NCBI GenBank assembly: GCA_035433705.1
Contig: DAORVK010000005.1
Span: 1-64,000 of the forward strand
Direction of reading: 5' to 3'
Source of the DNA: CADEFQ01 sp035433705
Lineage (GTDB): Bacteria > Pseudomonadota > Gammaproteobacteria > Steroidobacterales > Steroidobacteraceae
Length of the DNA: 64,000 bases
Shown: positions 9,109 to 17,373 of the stretch, in pieces
Layout of the letters: every line of letters starts with the position of its first letter
Position numbering within the stretch: position 1 is the first letter of the stretch
Notes under the pieces: model-generated
Databases searched by the model: none
What the model saw: only the letters and a program-made list of their open reading frames with translations
What the model was told of the DNA's origin: nothing
Translations under genes and position numbers: made by a program

Positions 9109-9927
9109 TCAACTTGGCTTGTCTGAGCCAAGATCGGTAGCGAAGGGGACCAGCGACATCAGGCGACGTGCCGGCCAAGCCGGCAGTATCCAGCCCGTGT
9201 CCCGAAGCACACAGCTCGTTACCTCGACCGGCCCGAGGAGTCCGAGCTCCTCATCGGGCGCATCGCCGAACTCGACCGTCGCCGAGCCCCACACGGCATT
9301 CCTGAACCAGCCGTCGCGGGGCTCGATGACCAGCAGCTCGCGAATGTCTTCGCCGCCGCCGACGGGTGCCGGGATATGGCGTACGGTATAAAAGCCGTTG
9401 AACGGTCTGTCCTGCGCCGCCGGCGTGTTGCGATCGAGCCGTGCGCGCACACGGATCAGCGCATAGCCGTAACGATCGACATCGACTTCGAAGCCGGCGG
9501 CGCCGGCCTCCTTACGATCTTCGGGCGGGTACGTGGAGGTCAGCGCGATGTTCGCGATTTTCTTCGGCCAGCCGAGCGCAGCGCGTGCCTTGTACAACGC
9601 CCAGTCGTGCGTGACCCACATGAACAGATTGTAGTGGCGCGGAACCTCTCCGGGCGGCGCGGCCATCACGGTGATGCACGCTTCGTTGTACTGGCAGAAC
9701 GCCGGCGGGAACGGCTTGCCGGTCACGGGCCGCCGCCGCAACTCATAGATCTTGAGGAACGCCTCGCGTGGCTCGGCGAGCTCGAGCGGCGGCGGCAGCC
9801 AGCGTGACAGGTCCGCGTCCGTCCTGAACGTGACATACAGGACCCGGCCCGTATATTGCTCGGCCACCATCTGGTAGCTGAGCTTGCGCGATACCCCGAA
9901 AGGCTGATCCGCGCCGACGAGGCTCAT
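9109..9927 (-). CDS. acetoacetate decarboxylase-like protein
   Basis: Protein of 272 residues from the ATG at 9927, which shares one base with the stop of the preceding gene (TAATG). The longer open frame to 10107 overlaps that gene and is not credible. It resembles the ADC superfamily: an N-terminal strand region (YQMVAEQYTGRVLYVTFRTD), then the central barrel with YNEACITVMA and NLFMWVTHDWALYKARAALGWPKKIANIALT, where ADC proteins have the substrate pocket. The lysine pair in GWPKKIA is at the conserved position of the 'PKK' motif of this superfamily. Members include true acetoacetate decarboxylase and various aldolase- or dehydratase-like enzymes, so decarboxylase activity is not assured. 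It is cytoplasmic and lies in the catabolic operon. Confidence 0.8.
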   Translation of the reverse strand: MSLVGADQPFGVSRKLSYQMVAEQYTGRVLYVTFRTDADLSRWLPPPLELAEPREAFLKIYELRRRPVTGKPFPPAFCQYNEACITVMAAPPGEVPRHYNLFMWVTHDWALYKARAALGWPKKIANIALTSTYPPEDRKEAGAAGFEVDVDRYGYALIRVRARLDRNTPAAQDRPFNGFYTVRHIPAPVGGGEDIRELLVIEPRDGWFRNAVWGSATVEFGDAPDEELGLLGPVEVTSCVLRDTGWILPAWPARRLMSLVPFATDLGSDKPS

Positions 9928-10292
9928 TACTTTGCCTCGGCGGCCATGACCGCATTGACGCCGCTCGCCAGCGTGCGCGTCGCCAGCACGGCGGCCGTGA
10001 TTTCCATGGCCTGCAGCAGATGGTCCTTCGGCAGGCCGGCAGCCAGTGCGCGGCGGCAATGGTTCTCGATCACCGGGGCGGCCGACCCCGCGGCGACGCA
10101 GACGCAAGCGAGCAGCATCTCCTTGTGTCCCGCCGACATGCCGTCGCTGCGATAAATCGAGTTCATCAGGAACCGGTCGAATGCATCGAACGTCTTCGGA
10201 TCGTTCTTCACGAGGAATTCGTGCATCGGCAGGACCTTGCGGCCCGCAGCCTCGATGCGCTTCAGAATGTTCGTATCCGTCGAATCGCTCAT
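9927..10292 (-). CDS. carboxymuconolactone decarboxylase-family protein
   Basis: Protein of 121 residues from the ATG at 10292 with AGGAG about 10 bases upstream; the open frame continues to 10367 but overlaps the next gene region without support. It shows the CMD/AhpD helical core: SAGHKEMLLACVCVAAGS (53-70), then NHCRRALAAGLPKDHLLQAMEI. The redox CxxC of AhpD-type members is absent, so it belongs with the decarboxylase-like or function-unknown branch. Such small proteins often sit in aromatic and terpenoid catabolic operons. Its stop overlaps the ADC-like start by one base, which points to coupled expression of the pair. Function unproven. Confidence 0.82.
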   Translation of the reverse strand: MSDSTDTNILKRIEAAGRKVLPMHEFLVKNDPKTFDAFDRFLMNSIYRSDGMSAGHKEMLLACVCVAAGSAAPVIENHCRRALAAGLPKDHLLQAMEITAAVLATRTLASGVNAVMAAEAK

Positions 10293-10335
10293 GGATCTCG
10301 TGCTCCTGGTATTCCGTGTGGCGAAAGATGTCCCG

Positions 10336-11733
10336 TCATGCCTGCGCCGGCGAGGTGCTGCCTGCATCCACCAGCTCCGCCAGCTCCTCGGCGGCGCGCC
10401 GGTAGCGGTTCATGCCCAGCCTGACCAGTACGACGCCCATCGTGCCGACCACTGCCGCCTCGATCGTCATGGCGTAGCGCAGCTTGCCGGGATCGCCGAA
10501 CAGATCGGTCATCAAGCCGACGGGTGGCGGACCGAGTAGCTGGCCAAATACACCGATGACCAAGTAGTAGATGGCAATCGCCTGGGAGCGGACCTGGCCG
10601 GGCGCGATATATGTCAGGGACACCGGGCCCGCAGCCGCGGCGCAGGCTTGGCCGATGAACGCAATCAGCAGCGAGGCGATCGCGAGCGGCGCCGAAGGCA
10701 TCACCGGATATAGCGCGAAACCCGGCACGGCCAGCAGCAAGCCGATCCACAACGCCCGCAGCGTGGCGTCGCGCCGCCCTTCGGCGATCCACTTGTTGCT
10801 GAGCCGGATGCCCATCAGCGTGCCGATCGTGCCTCCGGTCAGGAACAGCACGCCGGTGGCGATGCCAACCTCGCGGACCTCCCAGCCCCAAGTTCGGCCG
10901 AACAGCGCGACATTCCAGAACACCAGCGAACCCATCGTGACCACGGTGGCCGAGCCGACGAACAGGGTCGCGAACGCGGCCCAGCGCTTGTGCATGTAGG
11001 CGAGCGTGGCCCGCGTCGAAGCATGACCCGCGCCATCCGCCTGCAACTCGCGCTTTACCTGTTCGGTGCGGCGGGGCTCCCTGATCGTGAACATCAGCGC
11101 GGCCAGCGCGAAACCGGGCAGGCCCACGATCAGGAATGTCATCTGCCAGGAGCGCATCTCGCCAAAGCCCGGAATCACCCATGGCGTGAGCTGGCCGATC
11201 CAATGCACGACCGGCCCGCCCAGCAGGAACGCGCAGCCGGCACCGAGGAAGGTGCCGGCCATGAACAGGCTGATGGCGCGGGGACGCCGGTCGCGATCGA
11301 AGTAGTCGCTGATCAGCGAGACGCTGCAGGGCGCGACTGTCGCTTCGCCCAGCCCCACGCCGAACCGCGTGATGAGCAGAGGAATGTAGCTGCGCGCGAA
11401 GCCCGCGGCGGCGGTCATGCTGCACCAGATCGTGATGCCCGTCGCGAGCAGCGCACGCCGGCTGTAGCGATCCGCCAGCCAGCCGATCGGCACGCCGATG
11501 AATACATAAAAGAGGCCGAACGCCGGGCCGAGCATCAGTCCCAGCTCGAAGTCGGTCAGGCCGAGGTCGGCCTTGATCGGTGCCAGCATCAGGCTCGGCA
11601 GGAAGCGGTCGATGTACGAGAAGATCTGCGCGCACATCAGCATCAGCACCACGTACCACGCCCGTCGCCGACTGGCGCTGAGTCCGTCGAACGGCAAGGT
11701 ATCGCCGCCCGCGGAGATCGATCTCGCGTTCAC
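10336..11733 (-). CDS. MFS transporter, Spinster-like
   Basis: Protein of 465 residues with about 12 hydrophobic segments. The first loop after TM2 carries the MFS signature (GWLADRYSRRALLATG, about residues 81-98), and the N-terminus has the AQIFSYIDRFLPSLMLAPIKADLGLTD pattern of Spinster-like and aromatic-acid/hydrophobic-solute MFS members. A central cytoplasmic loop (about 215-245) separates the two six-helix halves. It sits 43 bases upstream of the CMD-family gene in the same direction, so it probably imports a catabolic substrate or exports an intermediate. A second frame in the same place is a shadow. The substrate cannot be told. Confidence 0.92.
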   Translation of the reverse strand: MNARSISAGGDTLPFDGLSASRRRAWYVVLMLMCAQIFSYIDRFLPSLMLAPIKADLGLTDFELGLMLGPAFGLFYVFIGVPIGWLADRYSRRALLATGITIWCSMTAAAGFARSYIPLLITRFGVGLGEATVAPCSVSLISDYFDRDRRPRAISLFMAGTFLGAGCAFLLGGPVVHWIGQLTPWVIPGFGEMRSWQMTFLIVGLPGFALAALMFTIREPRRTEQVKRELQADGAGHASTRATLAYMHKRWAAFATLFVGSATVVTMGSLVFWNVALFGRTWGWEVREVGIATGVLFLTGGTIGTLMGIRLSNKWIAEGRRDATLRALWIGLLLAVPGFALYPVMPSAPLAIASLLIAFIGQACAAAAGPVSLTYIAPGQVRSQAIAIYYLVIGVFGQLLGPPPVGLMTDLFGDPGKLRYAMTIEAAVVGTMGVVLVRLGMNRYRRAAEELAELVDAGSTSPAQA

Positions 11734-11770
11734 GCCTTACCCTCTGTCCAAGGTCGTTTGGTCGCGCTGA

Positions 11771-13273
11771 TCATGCCAAGCGGATCAACCGCTCCCCGAG
11801 CAGTCGTCCGAACGTCAGCGCCGGGGTCACCATCATGCCGCCGCAGAATGCCTGGCCCTGCGTCGCACCGGCACCGAGGATTTCGCCGGCCGCATACAGA
11901 TTCGGCACAGCAGATCCGTCGCGGCGCACGACCTGCAGCCGGTCATTGACCGCTATACCGGCTGTGCTGGTGATCGAGGTGCCCTGGTGTCGAATAGCGT
12001 AGAACGGAGCCTTCTGCAGTTTGATGGGCATATGCCTGCGCCCGAAGAAATCGTTGCCCGTATGCACGCCGTAGTTGTACCCCTCTACCGTCGCCGCGAG
12101 TGTGGCGGGAGGCAGCCCGGTTGCTCTGGCCAGTTCTTCGATAGTGTCGCCGCTATAGAAACTGGGGTCCGCCATTCTGAAGGCGTATTCCAACTCCTCT
12201 CGTGACCAGCCTTCAAGAATCGGTGGTGCGCGGTCGAGTACTGCCTGATCGAAAAGCACCCAATGTCGACGGCCTGGCTGGAATCGCAGCGCCTGCTCGC
12301 GCGCGTCTACGCTCGGCACGTCCTCGCGCACGAACCGGCGGCCATCTGCGTTCACATAGATCTCCCACGGCTGGCGCAGTTGCGGATGAAAGACCGTGTT
12401 CGCGAGTCTTGTTGAGGGGATTTTGGTCGTCGCGAGCACCACTCCGAAATTCGTCAGGAACTTGTCCGCATTGCGCACATAGCCTCCGACCGACTTCGCA
12501 AGACCAATGCCATCACCCTGCGCAAACTGATAGGAGCCGTCAAGAAACTTGGGTAGACCGCTGAATTGCTGATACATTCGCGGATTCGAGGCATAGCCGC
12601 CAGAAGCAAGCAGCACATTGCGAGCCCGCCATGCATTGTGCTTGCCGCCGGAGTCCGCAACCAGAACCGCAGACACTGCACCCGATGCTTCCGTCTGAAT
12701 TTCTACTGCACGACGCTCGAGCAGCAAATCGACTTTGCCGGCGCTCACGGCCTCCATGAACATCGGCCGCATGACCTCAAGTATGGCAATACCACGTCCC
12801 GCGCTCCAGTAGTAACGCGGCTTGCTGTACGGTTCGTGAGCAATGCCGTGCACTGGATAGCCCGGTAGAAGCTCATAGCCCTTCTCCATCAGCCAATCGA
12901 TCGTATCCGCAGCATTGTCAGTAACCAGACGCGCGATCGTCGGGTCGATAGTGCCTCGGCTGATCCGCATCAGGTCCTGCAAGTGTTCTTCGGGGCTATC
13001 GACGATGCCCATCTGCCGTTGCACGCGGGTGCCGGCTGCACAAATTTGTGCGCTCGAAAGCAGCAGTGTGCCGCCGATAACCGGGGCGACCTCGACAACA
13101 AGCACGCTCGCGCCCCGGGCCGCAGCAAAAATCGCCGCCGGTATTCCGGCGGTACCGGCACCGACGATCAGGAGGTCGTAGTGCTTTCGCCCGTCCGCCG
13201 CCTTCGCGCCGGCCGCAGCGAGGGCAGTTACCGCGCTCACGCTTTGAATGAATCTTCTCTTCGACATGCCCAT
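11771..13273 (-). CDS. Tat-exported FAD-binding dehydrogenase (fumarate reductase / 3-ketosteroid dehydrogenase family)
   Basis: Protein of 500 residues from the ATG at 13273 (GGAGAG 8 bases upstream); an ATG two codons later is possible and the frame is open to 13360. The N-terminus is a clear Tat signal, SKRRFIQ plus a hydrophobic Ala-rich stretch ending near AKA. It is followed by the Rossmann FAD motif VGAGTAGIPAA (37-47) and an acidic residue at the end of the second strand (VVE). The C-terminal FAD segment is NLYAAGEILGAG ... GGMMVTPALTFGRLLGE. Family members transfer hydride between FAD and C-C bonds (fumarate, urocanate, 3-ketosteroids). Export plus its place beside a TonB receptor and a periplasmic molybdoenzyme suggests a periplasmic desaturation or reduction step. 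Confidence 0.9.
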   Translation of the reverse strand: MGMSKRRFIQSVSAVTALAAAGAKAADGRKHYDLLIVGAGTAGIPAAIFAAARGASVLVVEVAPVIGGTLLLSSAQICAAGTRVQRQMGIVDSPEEHLQDLMRISRGTIDPTIARLVTDNAADTIDWLMEKGYELLPGYPVHGIAHEPYSKPRYYWSAGRGIAILEVMRPMFMEAVSAGKVDLLLERRAVEIQTEASGAVSAVLVADSGGKHNAWRARNVLLASGGYASNPRMYQQFSGLPKFLDGSYQFAQGDGIGLAKSVGGYVRNADKFLTNFGVVLATTKIPSTRLANTVFHPQLRQPWEIYVNADGRRFVREDVPSVDAREQALRFQPGRRHWVLFDQAVLDRAPPILEGWSREELEYAFRMADPSFYSGDTIEELARATGLPPATLAATVEGYNYGVHTGNDFFGRRHMPIKLQKAPFYAIRHQGTSITSTAGIAVNDRLQVVRRDGSAVPNLYAAGEILGAGATQGQAFCGGMMVTPALTFGRLLGERLIRLA

Positions 13274-13618
13274 GAACGACTCTCCATTGCGTACGCCATC
13301 AATAACTCGTGGTTCGTTCCGCACCGTTGACCCGTCAGGTCGGGTACGCGACGTCGACATGCTTCGAAACCCGCAGGAATCGAGCGGGCACGAGCCCTCG
13401 TCATCCGCTACTCCGGACGGTTCTCCTTGACCGATGCGAATCGCTTACAGACGCGTTTTCAGTAAATTCTCGCGCGCACAGAGACCCGGGCCTGCCGCTT
13501 GTGTAGCGACCCCGGATAAAGAGTGGCGCACTACGATATGCCGCAGCCTCTTCAGCTTCTAAAGAGGCGCATCGGCTTCGTACGCATGATGCCGCGTACA
13601 AGCCGCCTGCTCTGCCTT
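13274..13618. promoter_or_regulatory. intergenic region between TonB receptor and flavoprotein genes, with inverted repeat
   Basis: This 345-base stretch has no supported gene. It should hold the 3' end signals of the TonB-dependent receptor gene and the promoter of the flavoprotein gene, both read leftward. A perfect 7-base inverted repeat, GCCTCTT (13546-13552) and AAGAGGC (13562-13568) with a 9-base loop, lies 50-73 bases past the receptor stop and could be a terminator stem, although no T-run follows. A shorter pair ACCCG/CGGGT lies near 13327-13343, before the flavoprotein start. Both are only candidates. Confidence 0.4.
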
Positions 13619-15907
13619 TCAGAACTTCCACTTCGCGGTCAATCCGAACTGCCGTTTGGCGGCGAGCGGGAGGTAGAACGCACGCTCGGTCACCGTGGTG
13701 CCCGGCACGTTGTTCTGCGCCGGATTGGCGTTGACGTGCTGCGGCACGTTCAGGTTGAGTTGGTCTACGTAACGGGTCACAGACGACGGCGTGCGATCGT
13801 CGAACGCGTTGTTGACGAACAGCGTGACGGCCCAGCGGTCATTCTCGACGCCGGCACTGAAGTTCGTCACGATCGCCTCGCCGGTATGCGCGAGATTGTA
13901 GATCTGGTCGTACTTGCGATCGGTGAACGAGATGTCGCCTCGAACAAAGCCGGACTTGTCTGCGCCCACAGGGAACGTGAGCTTGCCGTAGGTGCTCGCC
14001 TGCTGCTCCGGCACACCGAACAACTTCTTGCCCTTGAGCGACGCATTGCCGAAGAGCTGCAGCGCTTCCCCGTCCGACAGCTCGATGAACTCCGTGTCGG
14101 TCAGTGAGTAGGTCAACCCGGCCGTGAAGCTGTCCGTGACCGCTGCCTCGAGCTCGAGCTCTGCACCCTTGATCTCCGTGGCACCAGCATTGCGGATGTA
14201 CGACTGCGTACCACCCGTCGGGAACGTGAAAGCCGTGGTAATCTGCTGGTCCTTCCAGTCGATGTAGTAGAGCGCCAGGTTCGCCATCACCCGGCCGTCG
14301 AAGAGACGGTTTTTCGTGCCAACCTCGTAATTCCAGCTCTCCTCCTCGTCCGCAAACCTCACCTCAGGCGGAAAGCGTGGATCGGGGTTAATCACGCCCG
14401 GCTTGTTACCCTTGGCTACGTTCGCGTAGATCATGTTCTCCGGTGTGAACTTGAATGTCGTCGTCACGCGCGGGGACACCGAATCGAACGTGTTTTCAAT
14501 CAATGGACCCGTCGGGCGCGCGATAGCGTTGTAATTGCCGACCGTGTCCTCAGCGTAGCGCAGCTCTGCGGTCGCCTCCCACCGATCGGTGAAGTCGAAG
14601 CCGATCGAGCCGAACAGCGCCACGTTGTCGACGCGTGTCTCGCCAGAGAACACTGTCGGCGCGATGGCGAAGTGCCGTTCCTCGAGCGATCGCCGGCTCT
14701 CGTAGTAGTACGCACCCACCATATACCGGAAGCGCGCAGCCCGGTCCGACTCGAGGCGCAGCTCGGTCGACCACTCGTCGCGGTCGGTCACTTCATTGCG
14801 CATGACGCCGCCCGTGCGAACCGGGTCGGTCACGGTGCGCACGTAGCCTGGCGCATTCGGCACGGTCGTGATATCAAAAGCCGTCGCACCCTGGTAGGTC
14901 GAGTCGTAACCGTACTCCATCTCGGTACTGAAGAGACCCGAATTCGAGACCAGCGTGAGCCCGGCGGGCAGATCGAAGGAGATCTGCAATGACAGGCGCG
15001 TGGAGTCACGGTGCAGGCCTTCCGTGCCCTGGAGACCCGCCCGGTCAAGCGTCGCCTCGCGCGCCTCCCGCACCTGTCCACAGTAGTACTGCCGCGCAAC
15101 GTTGAGATAGCAATTGTTCGCGAAGCGTTCCTGCAGCGTGACCGCCGCGATATCGTCTCGGTCACGGGTGTAGCCGCCCGAGAGGATCGCCGAGATGCCT
15201 TCCGTCGGGCGCCATTCGAGCGAGGCGTTGAAGTTCGTCGATTGCTCACCGCCGATGCGGTCGTTGTCGAGCGTATTCCGGTACATGCCATCCATCGTGT
15301 AGTAACGGCCGTGCACCATGTAGTAGAGACGGTCGTCCACGAGCGGGCCGCGTGAAAGCAGGTTCACCTCCGTATCGCCGTATTCGGCGAGGCGCGCGCT
15401 CGCGACACTCTCGGCTTCGTTGCCACCCTTCTTCGTGATCAGATTGATCGCACCCGAGAAAGTCGAACGCCCAAACAGCGCCGCCTGTGGCCCCTTGATC
15501 ACCTCGACCCGCTCGACAATGTCGAATGGAAACGACAGGACCGAATCGGAGTACGGGATGCCGTCAATAAAGACCTGCGCATTACCCTCGCCGAGGATAT
15601 TTGACATGCCGCGGATCACCGGCCGGCTCACCCCGCCCTGCACGCCGTATCGATTGGTCTTGTCGATGGAAAAGCCAGGCGTGAAGCGTGACACATCGTA
15701 AATGTCCCGCGCGCCGCGCTCGGTGAGCTGCTCGCTCGTAAACGCAGCAACGGCCAACGGCACATCCTGAAGTCGCTCCTCCTGCTTGCGCGCAGTGACG
15801 ACGATTTCCTCGAGCTCGGCGGTGTGTGCTGGAACAGCACACAAGGCAACAGCCGTGCCGGCAAGTGCGGGAATCAGTGATCGAAGCTTGCTGTTATCGG
15901 TCCACAT
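13619..15907 (-). CDS. TonB-dependent outer-membrane receptor
   Basis: Protein of 762 residues from the ATG at 15907, with AAGGAG 8 bases upstream; an open extension to 16030 overlaps the next gene. A signal peptide (about 1-30, ending AHTA) precedes the TonB box EEIVVTARK (33-41). The plug domain follows (VPLAVAAFT, GMSNILGEGNAQVFIDG, ERVEVIKGPQAALFGRSTFSGAINLITKK), then the 22-strand barrel with a terminal aromatic strand ending in KWKF. The pattern matches the large group of receptors that proteobacteria use for terpenoid, steroid and other hydrophobic substrates, and also siderophores; the catabolic context favours a carbon-substrate role. Energy would come from the TonB-ExbBD system, one copy of which lies at 46-48 kb. 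Confidence 0.95.
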   Translation of the reverse strand: MWTDNSKLRSLIPALAGTAVALCAVPAHTAELEEIVVTARKQEERLQDVPLAVAAFTSEQLTERGARDIYDVSRFTPGFSIDKTNRYGVQGGVSRPVIRGMSNILGEGNAQVFIDGIPYSDSVLSFPFDIVERVEVIKGPQAALFGRSTFSGAINLITKKGGNEAESVASARLAEYGDTEVNLLSRGPLVDDRLYYMVHGRYYTMDGMYRNTLDNDRIGGEQSTNFNASLEWRPTEGISAILSGGYTRDRDDIAAVTLQERFANNCYLNVARQYYCGQVREAREATLDRAGLQGTEGLHRDSTRLSLQISFDLPAGLTLVSNSGLFSTEMEYGYDSTYQGATAFDITTVPNAPGYVRTVTDPVRTGGVMRNEVTDRDEWSTELRLESDRAARFRYMVGAYYYESRRSLEERHFAIAPTVFSGETRVDNVALFGSIGFDFTDRWEATAELRYAEDTVGNYNAIARPTGPLIENTFDSVSPRVTTTFKFTPENMIYANVAKGNKPGVINPDPRFPPEVRFADEEESWNYEVGTKNRLFDGRVMANLALYYIDWKDQQITTAFTFPTGGTQSYIRNAGATEIKGAELELEAAVTDSFTAGLTYSLTDTEFIELSDGEALQLFGNASLKGKKLFGVPEQQASTYGKLTFPVGADKSGFVRGDISFTDRKYDQIYNLAHTGEAIVTNFSAGVENDRWAVTLFVNNAFDDRTPSSVTRYVDQLNLNVPQHVNANPAQNNVPGTTVTERAFYLPLAAKRQFGLTAKWKF

Positions 15908-15929
15908 TTTCTGGACTCCTTCGGTCGGA

Positions 15930-16541
15930 CTACTTGTTACTGCCTGATTCGGCGGCACGCTTCTGCAGATCGCCGAGCAGCATGCGCTCATAGAAATCGC
16001 GCGCCTCAGCGGCAGCGACTGCCAAGACACTCCTCACTTCGTCAATTGAGGCTCTGTCCTGACAGGAGTTGAACTTGCCATCCAGATAATCATGGGCGTA
16101 CTGGACACGCGCAGCCTGGCGCCCGGCGTAGGCAGCTTTGAGCCAGTACTCCCCGGCGAGGCAGGCGTCACGGGGCATGCCCGGCCGGCCTCGCCCTATG
16201 AATAGCCCGTAGACAAACTGCGCCTGGCGATAGCCTGCGTCGGCGGCCTTCTTCATCTCCAGGGCGCTGGCATCCCACTGGCCGGTGTAGGCCAGCACAC
16301 GAGCGTATTGGTAGCGGATGCGCTGATTGTCCGGCTGTCTCTTCAGTTCGGCACGACACGCGACGACCGCCGCAGGCAGATCAACGTTCTGCGTGGGCAC
16401 GCCAATGCCAATATGATCCGGATCCTCTGGATGCGCCGCGAGCCGATCGCACTCGGTGCTCGCCGGATCCGCATCTGCAAGCGCAAGCATCGGCAGCACT
16501 GTGGCGAGCAGCGCGACAGCAATGACTTGAATATCCCTCAT
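15930..16541 (-). CDS. exported Sel1/TPR-like repeat protein
   Basis: Protein of 203 residues from the ATG at 16541 (CAGGAG 9 bases upstream). It has a signal peptide (VIAVALLATVLPMLALADA). Helical repeats of Sel1 type follow, e.g. YRQAQFVYGLFIGRGRPG and AGEYWLKAAYAGRQAARVQYAHDYLDG. It contains several cysteines suited to the periplasm. It lies 22 bases upstream of the TonB receptor start and 25 bases after the membrane-protein gene, so it should be co-transcribed with both. Sel1 proteins act as scaffolds; no enzyme motif is visible, and the function is unknown. Confidence 0.78.
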   Translation of the reverse strand: MRDIQVIAVALLATVLPMLALADADPASTECDRLAAHPEDPDHIGIGVPTQNVDLPAAVVACRAELKRQPDNQRIRYQYARVLAYTGQWDASALEMKKAADAGYRQAQFVYGLFIGRGRPGMPRDACLAGEYWLKAAYAGRQAARVQYAHDYLDGKFNSCQDRASIDEVRSVLAVAAAEARDFYERMLLGDLQKRAAESGSNK

Positions 16542-16566
16542 GTCGTCGAACTCCTGCGGGGCGCGT

Positions 16567-17238
16567 TCAGGGCGCCCATAGACCAACTGCGGCGGCTGTG
16601 ATCACCAGCAGCCAGATAAGGAACACGATGGGTCGCGCGCGAGCGAGCGCCGATGCCATGACTGCAGATTCGATGGCGTTGTCGCCTCCTGCCGCGATTC
16701 TCTGGAGCGCGGGGCGATAGGGTTTGAACAGAACCCGCAGCACGAGGCTCAGCGCGACCGCCAGCGCAAAGATCAGCAATTTCGCGGCCAGAGCAGCACT
16801 CGAGACAACACCGGTGCCCAGAAGCGAGGCGATCGAGACGACTGCCGCGACAATCATCACGACAGTTCGCCAGACTGTGTCGAATCGAACCACCGGTAGA
16901 ACGCGATCCCGATCGGTGCGATTCAGATAGATATAGAGGTTGCTGCATACCCAGAGCAAAGCGGCAATCCAGACCGCCAAGACCCAAGCCCCGTCGAGAT
17001 GGATCACCTCCGCTCGGACTCCCATGGAAATACCGGTCGCGCCCATCAGCGGGACGCTGAGCCGGGGGGCCAGATCGACAAATGCCATGATGCCGCTGAT
17101 GGTCTGGCGCGTCTCGACCGAAAACGACTTGTCGGCCGCGTACCGTGCTGCGTACAGCACAGCAAGGTCCGCGCCAAGCCAATAGGCAAACAGCAGAGCA
17201 TGAAGTAGCAACAGAAAGTCGTACAGGCTGGGCATCAC
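16567..17238 (-). CDS. polytopic membrane protein, CopD/DUF2269-like
   Basis: Protein of 223 residues (a start one codon later at 17235 is equally good). It has about six hydrophobic helices. The first carries LLLLHALLFAYWLGADL, with a histidine placed as in CopD- and DUF2269-like small membrane proteins that may bind heme or metal. Basic loops (LFKPYRPALQRIAAGG) suggest cytoplasmic segments. It is the first gene of the leftward unit reading into the Sel1-like protein and the TonB receptor, and faces the divergent LysR gene. It might be an electron-transfer membrane component for the periplasmic redox enzymes, but that is inference from position and histidine placement only. Confidence 0.65.
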   Translation of the reverse strand: MMPSLYDFLLLLHALLFAYWLGADLAVLYAARYAADKSFSVETRQTISGIMAFVDLAPRLSVPLMGATGISMGVRAEVIHLDGAWVLAVWIAALLWVCSNLYIYLNRTDRDRVLPVVRFDTVWRTVVMIVAAVVSIASLLGTGVVSSAALAAKLLIFALAVALSLVLRVLFKPYRPALQRIAAGGDNAIESAVMASALARARPIVFLIWLLVITAAAVGLWAP

Positions 17239-17373
17239 TCAACCGGCTATCAAAAATTGACTACGCACGTCATGTCGAGCCGACCGTAACACTCAGGAAT
17301 TGATAGAACAATTAATGTTGAACCTGGATAAATTAAGACCTCTAATGGATGCCGATGCATCGGAGGACTCAAC
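17239..17373. promoter_or_regulatory. divergent promoter region with LysR-type inverted repeat
   Basis: This region separates the leftward membrane-protein/TonB-receptor unit from the rightward LysR gene. It is AT-richer than its surroundings. An inverted repeat TTAAT (17312-17316) and ATTAA (17332-17336) with a 15-base centre could be a regulator recognition site in the place where LysR proteins usually bind. A GGAGG ribosome binding site lies 7 bases before the LysR ATG. Confidence 0.45.

Noticed and set aside
7391..9391. 666-codon plus-strand open frame
   Set aside because: Antisense to the ligase, hydrolase, DapA-like and ADC-like genes; no domain visible.
10289..11659. 456-codon minus-strand frame overlapping the MFS transporter
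   Set aside because: Same strand but shifted frame; Arg/Gly-rich, no membrane helices, whereas the 465-residue frame is a complete MFS protein.
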